A DNA stretch of 13,183 bases from DATAEE01 sp036257535 (GTDB taxonomy: Bacteria > Acidobacteriota > Vicinamibacteria > Vicinamibacterales > 2-12-FULL-66-21), in assembly GCA_036257535.1 (NCBI GenBank), contig DATAFJ010000126.1, positions 1-13,183 of the forward strand, written 5' to 3'. Both the position numbers and the translations under genes were made by a program. Numbering within the stretch: position 1 is the first letter of the stretch; each line of letters begins with the position of its first letter. Under the pieces are notes generated by a model, which did not search any database, was not told the origin of the DNA, and worked only from the letters and a program-made list of their open reading frames with translations. Below, piece after piece: positions 6,779 through 13,183 of the stretch.

Positions 6779-6822
6779 GCGGAATACGCGGAATAGCGGA
6801 ACACGCCGAATGTGCCGAAAAA
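6779..6822. repeat. Degenerate 8-9-nt tandem repeat (GCGGAATAC type)
   Basis: Five consecutive units are readable: GCGGAATAC, GCGGAATA, GCGGAACAC, GCCGAATGT and GCCGAAAAA. They end 8 nt before the desaturase ATG at 6831, so the array forms much of that gene's leader region. The array differs in unit and period from the heptamer repeat 58 bp upstream. No further gene is visible in the 207-bp spacer 6624-6830. Confidence 0.55.
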
Positions 6823-6830
6823 GAAAGGAG

Positions 6831-7967
6831 ATGAAGGCGCGCTTTGCCCTTCGGACCATCGAACCGACGAACTTCGGTTCGGGATGGCTGAGTGGAGTGC
6901 TGTCGGCCGCGCTGGGCCTCATCGGCCTCGGGGCGGTCCTGTGCTTTCACTTCCCGTCGGCCCTGACCGTCCCCGAGGCGCGCGCGCTCTATCCGCTCGC
7001 ATACATTCGGGCGCTCCTGCACCTCGTGCTGGTGGCGGCATTCGTTCTGGGCGCGATCAGCCTATCGCGCCGCCGGAACAAGGCGCTCGGGACCGTCGGC
7101 GTCGGCGCCGCGCTCGTTGCGGCGCTCCTCGGCGGATCGCAGGTTCCGGTCGACGGGGAGCTCGAGAAGGGTCCGTTTCTCGGGCTCGACTGGTTTCTCC
7201 TCAACCTGATCCTCTATTCGATCATCTTCGTTCCGCTCGAACGCCTGTTCGCGCGGCTGCCCGAGCAGGGCGTCTTCCGCCGTGGATGGAAGACGGACCT
7301 CGCGTACTTCTTCGTGAGCGCGCTGTTCGTTCAGGTGATGACGATCCTGACGCTGAAGCCGGCGATGACGCTCTTCGACTGGGCGGTCGTGCCCGGCGTG
7401 CAGGCCCGAGTCGGCTCCATGCCGGCCGTCGTGCAGTTCGCGGCGCTGCTGCTCGTGGCCGACTTCACGCAGTATTGGGTGCACCGCGCCTTCCACGCCG
7501 TGCCGCTGCTCTGGCGGTTCCACGCCGTGCATCATTCCGCAACGGAAATGGACTGGCTGGCCGGATCGCGCCTGCACCTCGTCGACATCGCCGTCACGCG
7601 CGGCCTGACCTACGTACCGATCTATTTGTTGGGTTTCGGGGACGGGCCGCTGTTTGCGTACCTCGTCGTCGTGAGCGCCCAGGCCACGTTCATCCACGCG
7701 AACGTCCGTTTCGACTTCGGCTGGCTGCGCTGGGTCGTCGCCACGCCGCAGTTTCATCACTGGCATCATGCGGCGGAAGCGCAGGCGGTCGACAAGAACT
7801 TCGCCGTCCACGTACCGGTCCTCGATGTGATCTTCGGAACCGCCTATATCCCCCCTCGCTGGCCCTCCGCGTACGGTCTGGCGCATGAATCCGAGCCGCC
7901 CTCGGGCTACGTCAGACAGTTCCTGTGGCCGTTCCGGTGGCGTTCGAGACCGCACAGATCTTCATAA
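6831..7967 (+). CDS. Sterol desaturase / fatty acid hydroxylase superfamily membrane di-iron protein
   Basis: This is an integral membrane di-iron oxygenase-type protein that would hydroxylate or desaturate a lipid substrate. It has 378 residues from ATG 6831. The histidine clusters that define the family are all present: H218-RAF-H222, H231-AV-HH (234/235), H289 in 'FIHAN', and 'FHHWHH' with His309, 310, 312 and 313. The typical tail 'DKNFAVHVPVLDVIFGTAY' (321-339) follows. Hydrophobic spans lie at about 20-42, 58-78, 88-104, 120-138, 157-175, 199-215 and 257-285. The N-terminal ~110 residues with three spans form an extension ahead of the catalytic core. The start is not fully settled: AAAGGAG directly abuts ATG 6831, which is unusually tight, and an in-frame ATG at 6810 lies inside the repeat. 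It is divergent from the carboxypeptidase and stops 13 bp before the opposing dehydrogenase gene. The substrate is unknown; carotenoid, sterol and fatty acid members all exist. Confidence 0.88.
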   Translation: MKARFALRTIEPTNFGSGWLSGVLSAALGLIGLGAVLCFHFPSALTVPEARALYPLAYIRALLHLVLVAAFVLGAISLSRRRNKALGTVGVGAALVAALLGGSQVPVDGELEKGPFLGLDWFLLNLILYSIIFVPLERLFARLPEQGVFRRGWKTDLAYFFVSALFVQVMTILTLKPAMTLFDWAVVPGVQARVGSMPAVVQFAALLLVADFTQYWVHRAFHAVPLLWRFHAVHHSATEMDWLAGSRLHLVDIAVTRGLTYVPIYLLGFGDGPLFAYLVVVSAQATFIHANVRFDFGWLRWVVATPQFHHWHHAAEAQAVDKNFAVHVPVLDVIFGTAYIPPRWPSAYGLAHESEPPSGYVRQFLWPFRWRSRPHRSS

Positions 7968-7980
7968 AGACGACTGCGCT

Positions 7981-10335
7981 TTACGGAAAGAGCCTCGTGC
8001 GCGGAACGAGTTCTTTCGGCGTCGACGCGCTGCTCCAGAAGAGCCGTGCGATGGCGGAGCCCCCCTTCTCGTAGAACTCCATCCGGATGGCATACCGCTG
8101 ACCGGCGGTCAACGAGATGGTTCCGCTGTTCTCTGTCGTCGCATGGTCCGTCCAGTTATTCACCAGCAGCTGACCGTTGACCCACAGCCTCACGCCGTCG
8201 TCGCTCTGCGTGTAGAAGGTGTAGACCTGCGTGAATTGCGCCTGGACCTGGCCGGTCCAGCGTGCGCTGAACGTGTCGGCTGCGATTGCGGCTGCAGGTG
8301 ATCCTGCGCCCCAGGTGAAGGCTACGATCGGGTCAGTTCTCGTGACGGTCGTGCCGGTGAGGTCCGCGTTGTTGAAGTACGTCACCGACAGGCCGCTTCC
8401 AGTGCCGCTGCTCGAGACGCGATACGTGGCCCTGTACGTCATGTTGGTCGCCGGCGTCGAGATGTTGTGCGTCGCCGCGCCGCCGTCCGACCACGACACG
8501 AACTGATAGGTGGAACCGCCGGATGCCTGCGGGGACATTGCTCCGAGGGTGCGCACGACTCCGACGACGCTCTGGAAGGTCAGAGGCGTCGTGACCGGCT
8601 GGCCGTCGAGCCGCAGGAGGAGACCGGCCGGATTCGTGGCGAGCGTCAGTTGAACCTTGCGCGGACGAATGTCGCGCTGAGTAGTGTGCGTCAGGCCTCC
8701 CGAGTCGCGAACCGTCAGATAGATGCGATACCAGACATTCGTTTCGGTATGGCCGGTCGTTGGAATCGTGAACGAGCCGCCGGTCGCGCCGTTTCTCGGT
8801 TGAATGAACGGATGCGTGTGAGCATCGTGGTGGAAGTCGACCCGCCACGTGAATGCGCTCGCCGGAAGGTTGCCCTGCTCGGGATCGGTACCCGTGCCTG
8901 AATAATTGATGACCATGCCGCCGCGGTAGAGCAGGCCCGCAGCGGGTTGCGTGATAGTAGCGGTCGGCGCCCGGTTGGCCGAAACCGTGAGCACCGCCTG
9001 GTTGCTCGTCACGCTCCCGGCGGCGTTGCTGACGACGGCGCGGAAGCGCGCGCCGTTGTCGGCCTGCGAAACCGACGAGATCCTGTAGTCGGGTGCCGTC
9101 GCGCCGGCGATGTTCGCACCGTTTCGCTGCCATTGGTACCGAAGCGGCGCCTGACCGGAGGCGCGCACGCTGAACGTCACGGACCCGCCGGGGGCAACGG
9201 TCCGGCTGGCTGGGTGGCTGCTGATGCTCGGCGCCGCGCCGTACGTGATGCGATAGACGACGCCCGTCGCCGCGCCGGTGCCGCGCGCGAGATAGTACAA
9301 GTCGCCATCGTCGGACACCTTCAGATCCACGGGAAAGCTGATCCCTGTCGCGAAAGTGACGACCGCGTTGTCGAGCGGGTCGAGCTTCCGGATCCAGCCG
9401 GCGCAGTAGTCGGCGAAGAAGTAGTCGCTGAGGTACTCGCCGGGAAATCGGATTAAGAGAGGAGAGTAGAAGGCTCCGCCGGTAATCGCGCACCGGCCGC
9501 TCGCGTGATCGTACACGTAACGCGGACTGACGAACCTCGGATCCGACGTCGTGCCTTCAGTGGTGGGCCATCCGTAGTTCGCGCCGCGCTCGCCGTCGTT
9601 GATCTCTTCCCAGGTGTTCTGGCCGACATCGTTGATGAACATCTCGGGCCCGGACGGATTGAAAGCGAACGTGAACGGGTTCCGAAGCCCCAGCGCCCAG
9701 ATGGCGCGGTTTCGTCCGGCCGCCGTGCCGAAAAACGGATTGTCGCTGGGGATCGTGCCGTCCTTGTTGATCCGCAGGAGCTTGCCGAGCAGGTTGTTCA
9801 TCGACTGCGCGTTGGCCCCGTTGGCATTCTCGCCGACCGCCGCGTACAGCCTCCCATCGGGGCCGAACGCGAGCGCGCCACCGTTGTGATTCGTCGCGCT
9901 GCTCAGGTTGTCGAGCTCCAGAATGACGACCTCGGACCCGGGGACCGCGACATCTCCGTTGGCCGTGAAGCGGCTGATCCTGTTGTGAATGGGCGCCGAA
10001 GACGTCGTGTAATACACGTACACGAACCGGTTCGTGGCGAAAGCCGGATCGAACGCGACACCGAGGAGGCCGCGTTCTCCCACTGAGCTGACGCTCAGTG
10101 TAAGAAAGGGCGTGGGGAGGAGCGCGCCGTCCTTGATGACGCGGAGGCGCCCGGTCTGCTCACAAACGAAGAGCCGGCCGTCGGGCGCGAACTGCATCGC
10201 CGTCGGGCTCGACAGCCCGCTCGCGACGAGCGCCTCGGTGAATCCGGAAGGAACCGTCGCGGCGCGCGCGAGCGATCCGAGAAAACTGATGACGGCGGCG
10301 ACCGTAAGGAGAGAGCAGAATCGCTGAGCTCGCAT
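7981..10335 (-). CDS. Secreted glucose/sorbosone dehydrogenase-type (PQQ-dependent-like) protein with Ig-like and PA14 modules
   Basis: This is a 784-residue secreted multi-domain protein. A signal peptide (1-26, ending LARA-A) precedes a six-bladed beta-propeller of the soluble glucose/sorbosone dehydrogenase family at about 30-365. Motifs include 'TAMQFAPDGRLFVCEQTGRLRVI' (45-67), 'ERGLLGVAFDP' (87-97), and 'TNHNGGALAFGPDGRLYAAVGE' (148-169), whose His150 aligns with the catalytic His of soluble GDH. 'ALGLRNPF' (214-221) contains the Arg-Asn pair that contacts cofactor or substrate in that family. An Ig-like domain follows (about 368-452, Trp402, 'ADNGARFRAVVSN'), then a PKD/Ig-type beta-sandwich (about 455-555) and a bacterial-repeat-like segment (about 560-640). 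A PA14 domain (about 648-775, 'FYTQSDDGVRLWVNGQLLVNNW') is a likely glycan binder. The ATG at 10335 has no evident ribosome site; a 9-bp inverted repeat abuts it. It lies 58 bp downstream of the kinase gene on the same strand and converges on the desaturase gene. Cofactor and sugar specificity are inferred from family only. Confidence 0.92.
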   Translation of the reverse strand: MRAQRFCSLLTVAAVISFLGSLARAATVPSGFTEALVASGLSSPTAMQFAPDGRLFVCEQTGRLRVIKDGALLPTPFLTLSVSSVGERGLLGVAFDPAFATNRFVYVYYTTSSAPIHNRISRFTANGDVAVPGSEVVILELDNLSSATNHNGGALAFGPDGRLYAAVGENANGANAQSMNNLLGKLLRINKDGTIPSDNPFFGTAAGRNRAIWALGLRNPFTFAFNPSGPEMFINDVGQNTWEEINDGERGANYGWPTTEGTTSDPRFVSPRYVYDHASGRCAITGGAFYSPLLIRFPGEYLSDYFFADYCAGWIRKLDPLDNAVVTFATGISFPVDLKVSDDGDLYYLARGTGAATGVVYRITYGAAPSISSHPASRTVAPGGSVTFSVRASGQAPLRYQWQRNGANIAGATAPDYRISSVSQADNGARFRAVVSNAAGSVTSNQAVLTVSANRAPTATITQPAAGLLYRGGMVINYSGTGTDPEQGNLPASAFTWRVDFHHDAHTHPFIQPRNGATGGSFTIPTTGHTETNVWYRIYLTVRDSGGLTHTTQRDIRPRKVQLTLATNPAGLLLRLDGQPVTTPLTFQSVVGVVRTLGAMSPQASGGSTYQFVSWSDGGAATHNISTPATNMTYRATYRVSSSGTGSGLSVTYFNNADLTGTTVTRTDPIVAFTWGAGSPAAAIAADTFSARWTGQVQAQFTQVYTFYTQSDDGVRLWVNGQLLVNNWTDHATTENSGTISLTAGQRYAIRMEFYEKGGSAIARLFWSSASTPKELVPRTRLFP

Positions 10336-10367
10336 CGCGTGCGCTCGTTTGGGGCGGCGCGCACGCG
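10336..10367. promoter_or_regulatory. Perfect 9-bp GC inverted repeat abutting the dehydrogenase start codon
   Basis: The arms CGCGTGCGC (10336-10344) and GCGCACGCG (10359-10367) are perfect reverse complements around a 14-nt loop. In the dehydrogenase mRNA the second arm ends at the base before the AUG, so the hairpin occupies the position of a ribosome site, and none is otherwise visible. The T-run lies on the 5' side of the stem in the transcribed sense (A-run at 10371-10375 on the plus strand), so it does not look like an intrinsic terminator in either direction. It could be a translational control hairpin or a dimeric operator. A self-complementary 10-mer, GCACGCGTGC, also overlaps it at 10361-10370. 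Confidence 0.5.
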
Positions 10368-10393
10368 TGCAAAAAGGACGCCGACGGTTCGAG

Positions 10394-13141
10394 TTACCTC
10401 GCGCCGGTGGGCGCGAGTCTCGAGGCGAATTGCTCCGCGTCCTGAGACGTCGACTTGAAGTACGGCTCGCTGCGAAGCTTCATTTCGCCGGCGCTGACGA
10501 GCGAGCGCGCTTCGTCGACCCGGCCGAGGGCGGCGAGACAGAGGCCGAGGCGCACCTGCGCTTCCGCGGTTCGTGGATCGTTTTCTCCGAGCCGCGCCGA
10601 CCGTGTCGTGAGCGCGCGCCGCAGAAACGGTTCCGCGCGCGCAGCGTCGCCGCGCTCGGTGAGAAGCCGTCCGAGCCCGATGAGCACAGCCTCGAGCCTC
10701 GGATGCTTGTCCGACAGCGTGCGTTCGAGCTGGGAGAGCGCCGTTCGATACAGCGCCTCGGCGCCGGGATCCCGCTTCGCCATCAGCACCCCGGCCAGGC
10801 CTCCCTGAAGCGATCCGATCTGCCAGTGGTTGTCGCCGTAGATGCGCCGCACCATCGCGAGCGCCTCGCGGAAATGCCGCTCCGCTTCGTCGTATTTTTC
10901 CTCGAGCGTGAGAACGGCGGCGAGGTTGCCGAGCACCGTGGCGACGTAATAGTGCTCTGCCCCGAACAGCCGGCGATCGAGATCGAGCGCCTTTCTGAAC
11001 AGATTCTCCGCTTCGACGTACTGGCCGCGATCGCGCAGCACGAACGCGAGGTTGTTCGTCACGGTCGCCGTGTTCGAGTGCAGCTCGCCGAGGCGCCGCA
11101 GATCGAACTCGAGCACCTGCCGGTAGAGCCGCTCGGCTTCCGCGAGCTCCCACTTCTGGTGCAGCATCAGCGCGAGATTGTTCTTGGCCGTCGCGGTCTC
11201 GAGGTGATCGGGGCCGAGCAGCTTCTCCCGCATCGTGAGCACCTGGCGCGCGGTCGTCACGGCCGGCTCGAGCTGCCCGCGGTGCTGAAGGATCGTGGCC
11301 AGGCCTTCCAGGTCGCTCGCAATCTCTTCGTGATCCGTACCGAATTCCTTCTGATGGAGCGTGAGGGCCTCCCGCTGCAGCGCCTCGGCCTCGACGTACT
11401 TGCCCTGGAAGTCGAGCGCCAGCGCGAGGCCCCGCAGCGTCTTACCCACGTCCGGATGTCCCGCTCCAAGGCGTTCACGCCGAAGCGCGAGCGTTTCGCG
11501 GTGCAGTCGTTCGGCGTCCGCCGGCTTGCCCGCTTCGAGCGCGAGACGCGCCAGCTCCGACTTCGCCGCCGCCGCCTTTTCATCCTCTCGAAGCGATTGG
11601 CGGATCTCGAGCGATCTCTGGAGCAGCGGCTCCGCGCGGTCGTACACGCTCAGCTCGCGGTACAGCCTTCCCACGAGCAGCATCATCTCTGCCTGCAGAT
11701 CCGGCTGGCCGGCGAGATCGGTTTCGATGCGGGCAGCGCCGCGATCGAGGAGCTCGCGTGCGGTGATCTGTGACGCGTTCGCGCGGGCCGGATCCGCGAC
11801 CGCGAACAGGCTCGCGAGGAAGCGGCTCACCTCGGTCGCCTTGGCGGCCTCGCGAGAGGCCACGCGGGCCTGCCAGGCGGTTCCTATCAGCCCCCCCACG
11901 AGCGACAACACGATGAGTGTCGTGGCGGCGACGCCAATCGCGTGCCGCCGGATGAACTTGCCGGCGCGATAGCGTGCCGAGTCGCGCCGCGCGGCAATCG
12001 GGCGTCGGTCCCGGTACCGGCGGAGGTCGTCGACCAGCGCGCCGGCGGTCGCATAGCGCCGCGTCGGATCCTTCTGCAGCGCCTGCATCACGATCGTGTC
12101 GAGATCGCCTTTGAGCTGGCGCCGCCGTGGTTCGGTCCCGCTCTTGCGGTTCCGTCCGACTGCAACCGACGGCCGTTCGACGTCGCGCGCCGTGATCGCG
12201 CGCTCGACCTCCGCCGCCGTCAGCTTCGTCAGTTGATGCGGCCCGTGTCCCGTCAGGAGGTGATAGACGAGCGCGCCGAGCGCGTAGACATCGGTCGCAG
12301 TCGTCACCGGCTCACCCCGGACCTGTTCCGGCGCGGCGTACTCCGGCGTCATCGGTCCGCTGCCGAGCCGGGTCAGCGTGGCATCCGCCGCCGCGTCATC
12401 GTCTTCATGCAGGACCTTCGCGATTCCAAAGTCCAGCAGCTTGACCTGTCCCGATGCCGTCACGAGCGTGTTCGAGGGCTTCAGGTCGCGATGGACGACG
12501 AGGTTCTGGTGCGCGTACTGCACGGCCTCGCAGACCTCGATGAAGAGATCGAGCCTCGCGTCGACATCCAGGCCGCGCGTGTCGCAGTACTTCGTGATCG
12601 GCTCGCCGTCCACGTACTCCATCGCGAAGTACGGCCGGCCGTCGGGCGTCATGCCGCCGTCGAGCAGCCGGGCGATGTTCGGGTGTTGCAGCCGTGCGAG
12701 GATCTGCCGTTCCCTGAGGAACCGCCGCATGATCTCGCCGCCGCCAGGAAAACCGCCGCCGACGATCTTCAGCGCGACCTGCTGATCGAACTGGCCGTCG
12801 TCGCGGTTGGCGAGCAGCACGCGGCCCATGCCGCCGCGGCCGATCTCGCTGATGATGCGGTACGGGCCGATTCGATCGCCCGTCTTGTTTTCCGTTTCTT
12901 CAACCTCCCCGGTCGATGCGGCGCGAACGAGGCCGGCCGCGTAGTCAGCGGCCGGGGTGTCGAGGAAGGACTCCGTGTGCGCGTCTGCGGCGACGAGCGC
13001 CTCGAGGTCGGCGCGCAGCTTCGGGTTTCCGGCGGAAGCCCGCTCGATAGCGTCGGCGCGCGCACGCGGATGGAGTTCGAGCACGTCGTCGAGGATCGCC
13101 TCGATCCGCGACCATTCCTCCGGGGAGAAGGAGGTGGGCAT
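10394..13141 (-). CDS. Membrane Ser/Thr protein kinase with C-terminal TPR repeats
   Basis: This is a 915-residue Hanks-type kinase with the layout helical N-region, kinase, transmembrane segment, TPR domain. Residues 1-85 form a charged helical region ('SPEEWSRIEAILDDVLELHPRARADAIERA') often seen before kinases of this type. The kinase domain (about 94-375) is catalytically complete: Gly loop 'GRGGMG' (101-106), Lys125 in 'VALK', alpha-C Glu144, 'HRDLKPSN' (217-224, catalytic Asp219), 'DFG' Asp237 and 'APE' (270-272). One hydrophobic span (about 401-422) predicts a cytoplasmic kinase and an exported C-terminal half. From about 480 to 885 there are roughly nine TPR units of about 42 residues, kinesin-light-chain type, with recurring patterns such as 'YVEAEALQREAL' and 'YVEAENLFRKAL'. 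Its ATG at 13141 has only a weak AAAAGAG sequence upstream. The next gene on the strand, 58 bp on, is the secreted dehydrogenase, so co-transcription is possible. Substrates and signal are unknown. Confidence 0.95.
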   Translation of the reverse strand: MPTSFSPEEWSRIEAILDDVLELHPRARADAIERASAGNPKLRADLEALVAADAHTESFLDTPAADYAAGLVRAASTGEVEETENKTGDRIGPYRIISEIGRGGMGRVLLANRDDGQFDQQVALKIVGGGFPGGGEIMRRFLRERQILARLQHPNIARLLDGGMTPDGRPYFAMEYVDGEPITKYCDTRGLDVDARLDLFIEVCEAVQYAHQNLVVHRDLKPSNTLVTASGQVKLLDFGIAKVLHEDDDAAADATLTRLGSGPMTPEYAAPEQVRGEPVTTATDVYALGALVYHLLTGHGPHQLTKLTAAEVERAITARDVERPSVAVGRNRKSGTEPRRRQLKGDLDTIVMQALQKDPTRRYATAGALVDDLRRYRDRRPIAARRDSARYRAGKFIRRHAIGVAATTLIVLSLVGGLIGTAWQARVASREAAKATEVSRFLASLFAVADPARANASQITARELLDRGAARIETDLAGQPDLQAEMMLLVGRLYRELSVYDRAEPLLQRSLEIRQSLREDEKAAAAKSELARLALEAGKPADAERLHRETLALRRERLGAGHPDVGKTLRGLALALDFQGKYVEAEALQREALTLHQKEFGTDHEEIASDLEGLATILQHRGQLEPAVTTARQVLTMREKLLGPDHLETATAKNNLALMLHQKWELAEAERLYRQVLEFDLRRLGELHSNTATVTNNLAFVLRDRGQYVEAENLFRKALDLDRRLFGAEHYYVATVLGNLAAVLTLEEKYDEAERHFREALAMVRRIYGDNHWQIGSLQGGLAGVLMAKRDPGAEALYRTALSQLERTLSDKHPRLEAVLIGLGRLLTERGDAARAEPFLRRALTTRSARLGENDPRTAEAQVRLGLCLAALGRVDEARSLVSAGEMKLRSEPYFKSTSQDAEQFASRLAPTGAR

Positions 13142-13151
13142 GGCGCTCTTT

Positions 13152-13183
13152 TCAGCCCTGGTTGTCCTGGATGGCCTGGAAGA
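13152..13183 (-). CDS. Possible C-terminal tail of an upstream gene (edge fragment)
   Basis: One minus-strand frame reads 'FQAIQDNQG' followed by TGA at 13154-13152, 10 nt before the kinase ATG. That spacing would suit an operon partner; in acidobacterial genomes such kinases are often preceded by an ECF sigma factor. Nine codons are far too few to identify a gene, and the frame may be non-coding. Confidence 0.2.
   Translation of the reverse strand, partial: FQAIQDNQG

Noticed and set aside
5553..6809. Long plus-strand frame running into the desaturase gene from upstream
   Set aside because: This part lies antisense to the conserved carboxypeptidase and then crosses repeat-rich spacer. Membrane-protein character and family motifs appear only after about 6831.
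6624..7022. Upstream extension of the carboxypeptidase frame
   Set aside because: It overlaps the desaturase on the opposite strand and has no family similarity. The signal peptide and ribosome site fix the start at 6623.
7968..7980. Bidirectional terminator between the convergent desaturase and dehydrogenase genes
   Set aside because: Only four end pairs (AAAG/CTTT) can form around the 13-bp gap, and the stem is broken by mismatches.
10336..10367. Intrinsic terminator after the kinase gene
   Set aside because: The stem is strong, but the T-run precedes rather than follows it in the direction of transcription, and the hairpin abuts the next start codon.
10349..11773. Plus-strand 474-residue open frame antisense to the kinase
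   Set aside because: It is Arg/Glu/Leu-rich low-information sequence lying opposite a clearly conserved kinase-TPR gene. Long antisense frames are expected in high-GC coding DNA.

Overview
The window is a high-GC bacterial chromosome segment with tightly packed genes, very long spurious antisense ORFs and no sign of recent mobile DNA. The family mix suggests a soil or sediment Acidobacteriota (Vicinamibacteria-like): a Ser/Thr kinase fused to a transmembrane segment and TPR repeats, a Tat-exported Gfo/Idh/MocA oxidoreductase, secreted multi-domain hydrolase and dehydrogenase proteins, and a DinB/WYL pair. This placement is an inference from gene content; no rRNA or marker gene is present.

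Layout. Positions 1-3855 hold four minus-strand genes, transcribed right to left: a DinB-fold protein (3855-3340), a Tat-signal Gfo/Idh/MocA oxidoreductase (3254-2118), an NfeD-type membrane serine protease (2079-736) and a slipin/stomatin-like SPFH protein (739 to beyond the left edge). NfeD and slipin overlap by ATGA, the classic nfeD-slipin membrane-quality-control pair. At 3924 a WYL-domain regulator starts in the opposite direction from dinB, sharing a 68-bp control region. In this sequence the regulator is split by a frameshift near 4392-4405. It ends by overlapping, tail to tail, a secreted M14 zinc carboxypeptidase (6623-4881) that carries a regulatory-like beta-sandwich and a C-terminal jelly-roll-like module.

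A 207-bp divergent spacer (6624-6830) with two kinds of short degenerate tandem repeats separates the carboxypeptidase from a membrane sterol desaturase/fatty acid hydroxylase family protein (6831-7967). Only 13 bp further on, that gene converges on a secreted glucose/sorbosone-type (PQQ-dependent-like) dehydrogenase with Ig-like and PA14 modules (10335-7981). Upstream of it on the same strand lies the kinase-TPR gene (13141-10394). The short kinase-dehydrogenase spacer contains a perfect 9-bp GC inverted repeat ending exactly at the dehydrogenase start codon.

How the genes work together: nfeD-slipin is a well-supported functional unit. DinB-WYL is plausibly an effector-regulator pair. The kinase and dehydrogenase may be co-transcribed, linking signalling to secreted sugar oxidation, but that is inference. 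I found no CRISPR array, tRNA, rRNA, insertion sequence, or defence or biosynthetic system. The strongest oddities are the broken WYL gene, the start-codon hairpin of the dehydrogenase gene, and the related 7-nt repeats in two separate intergenic regions.
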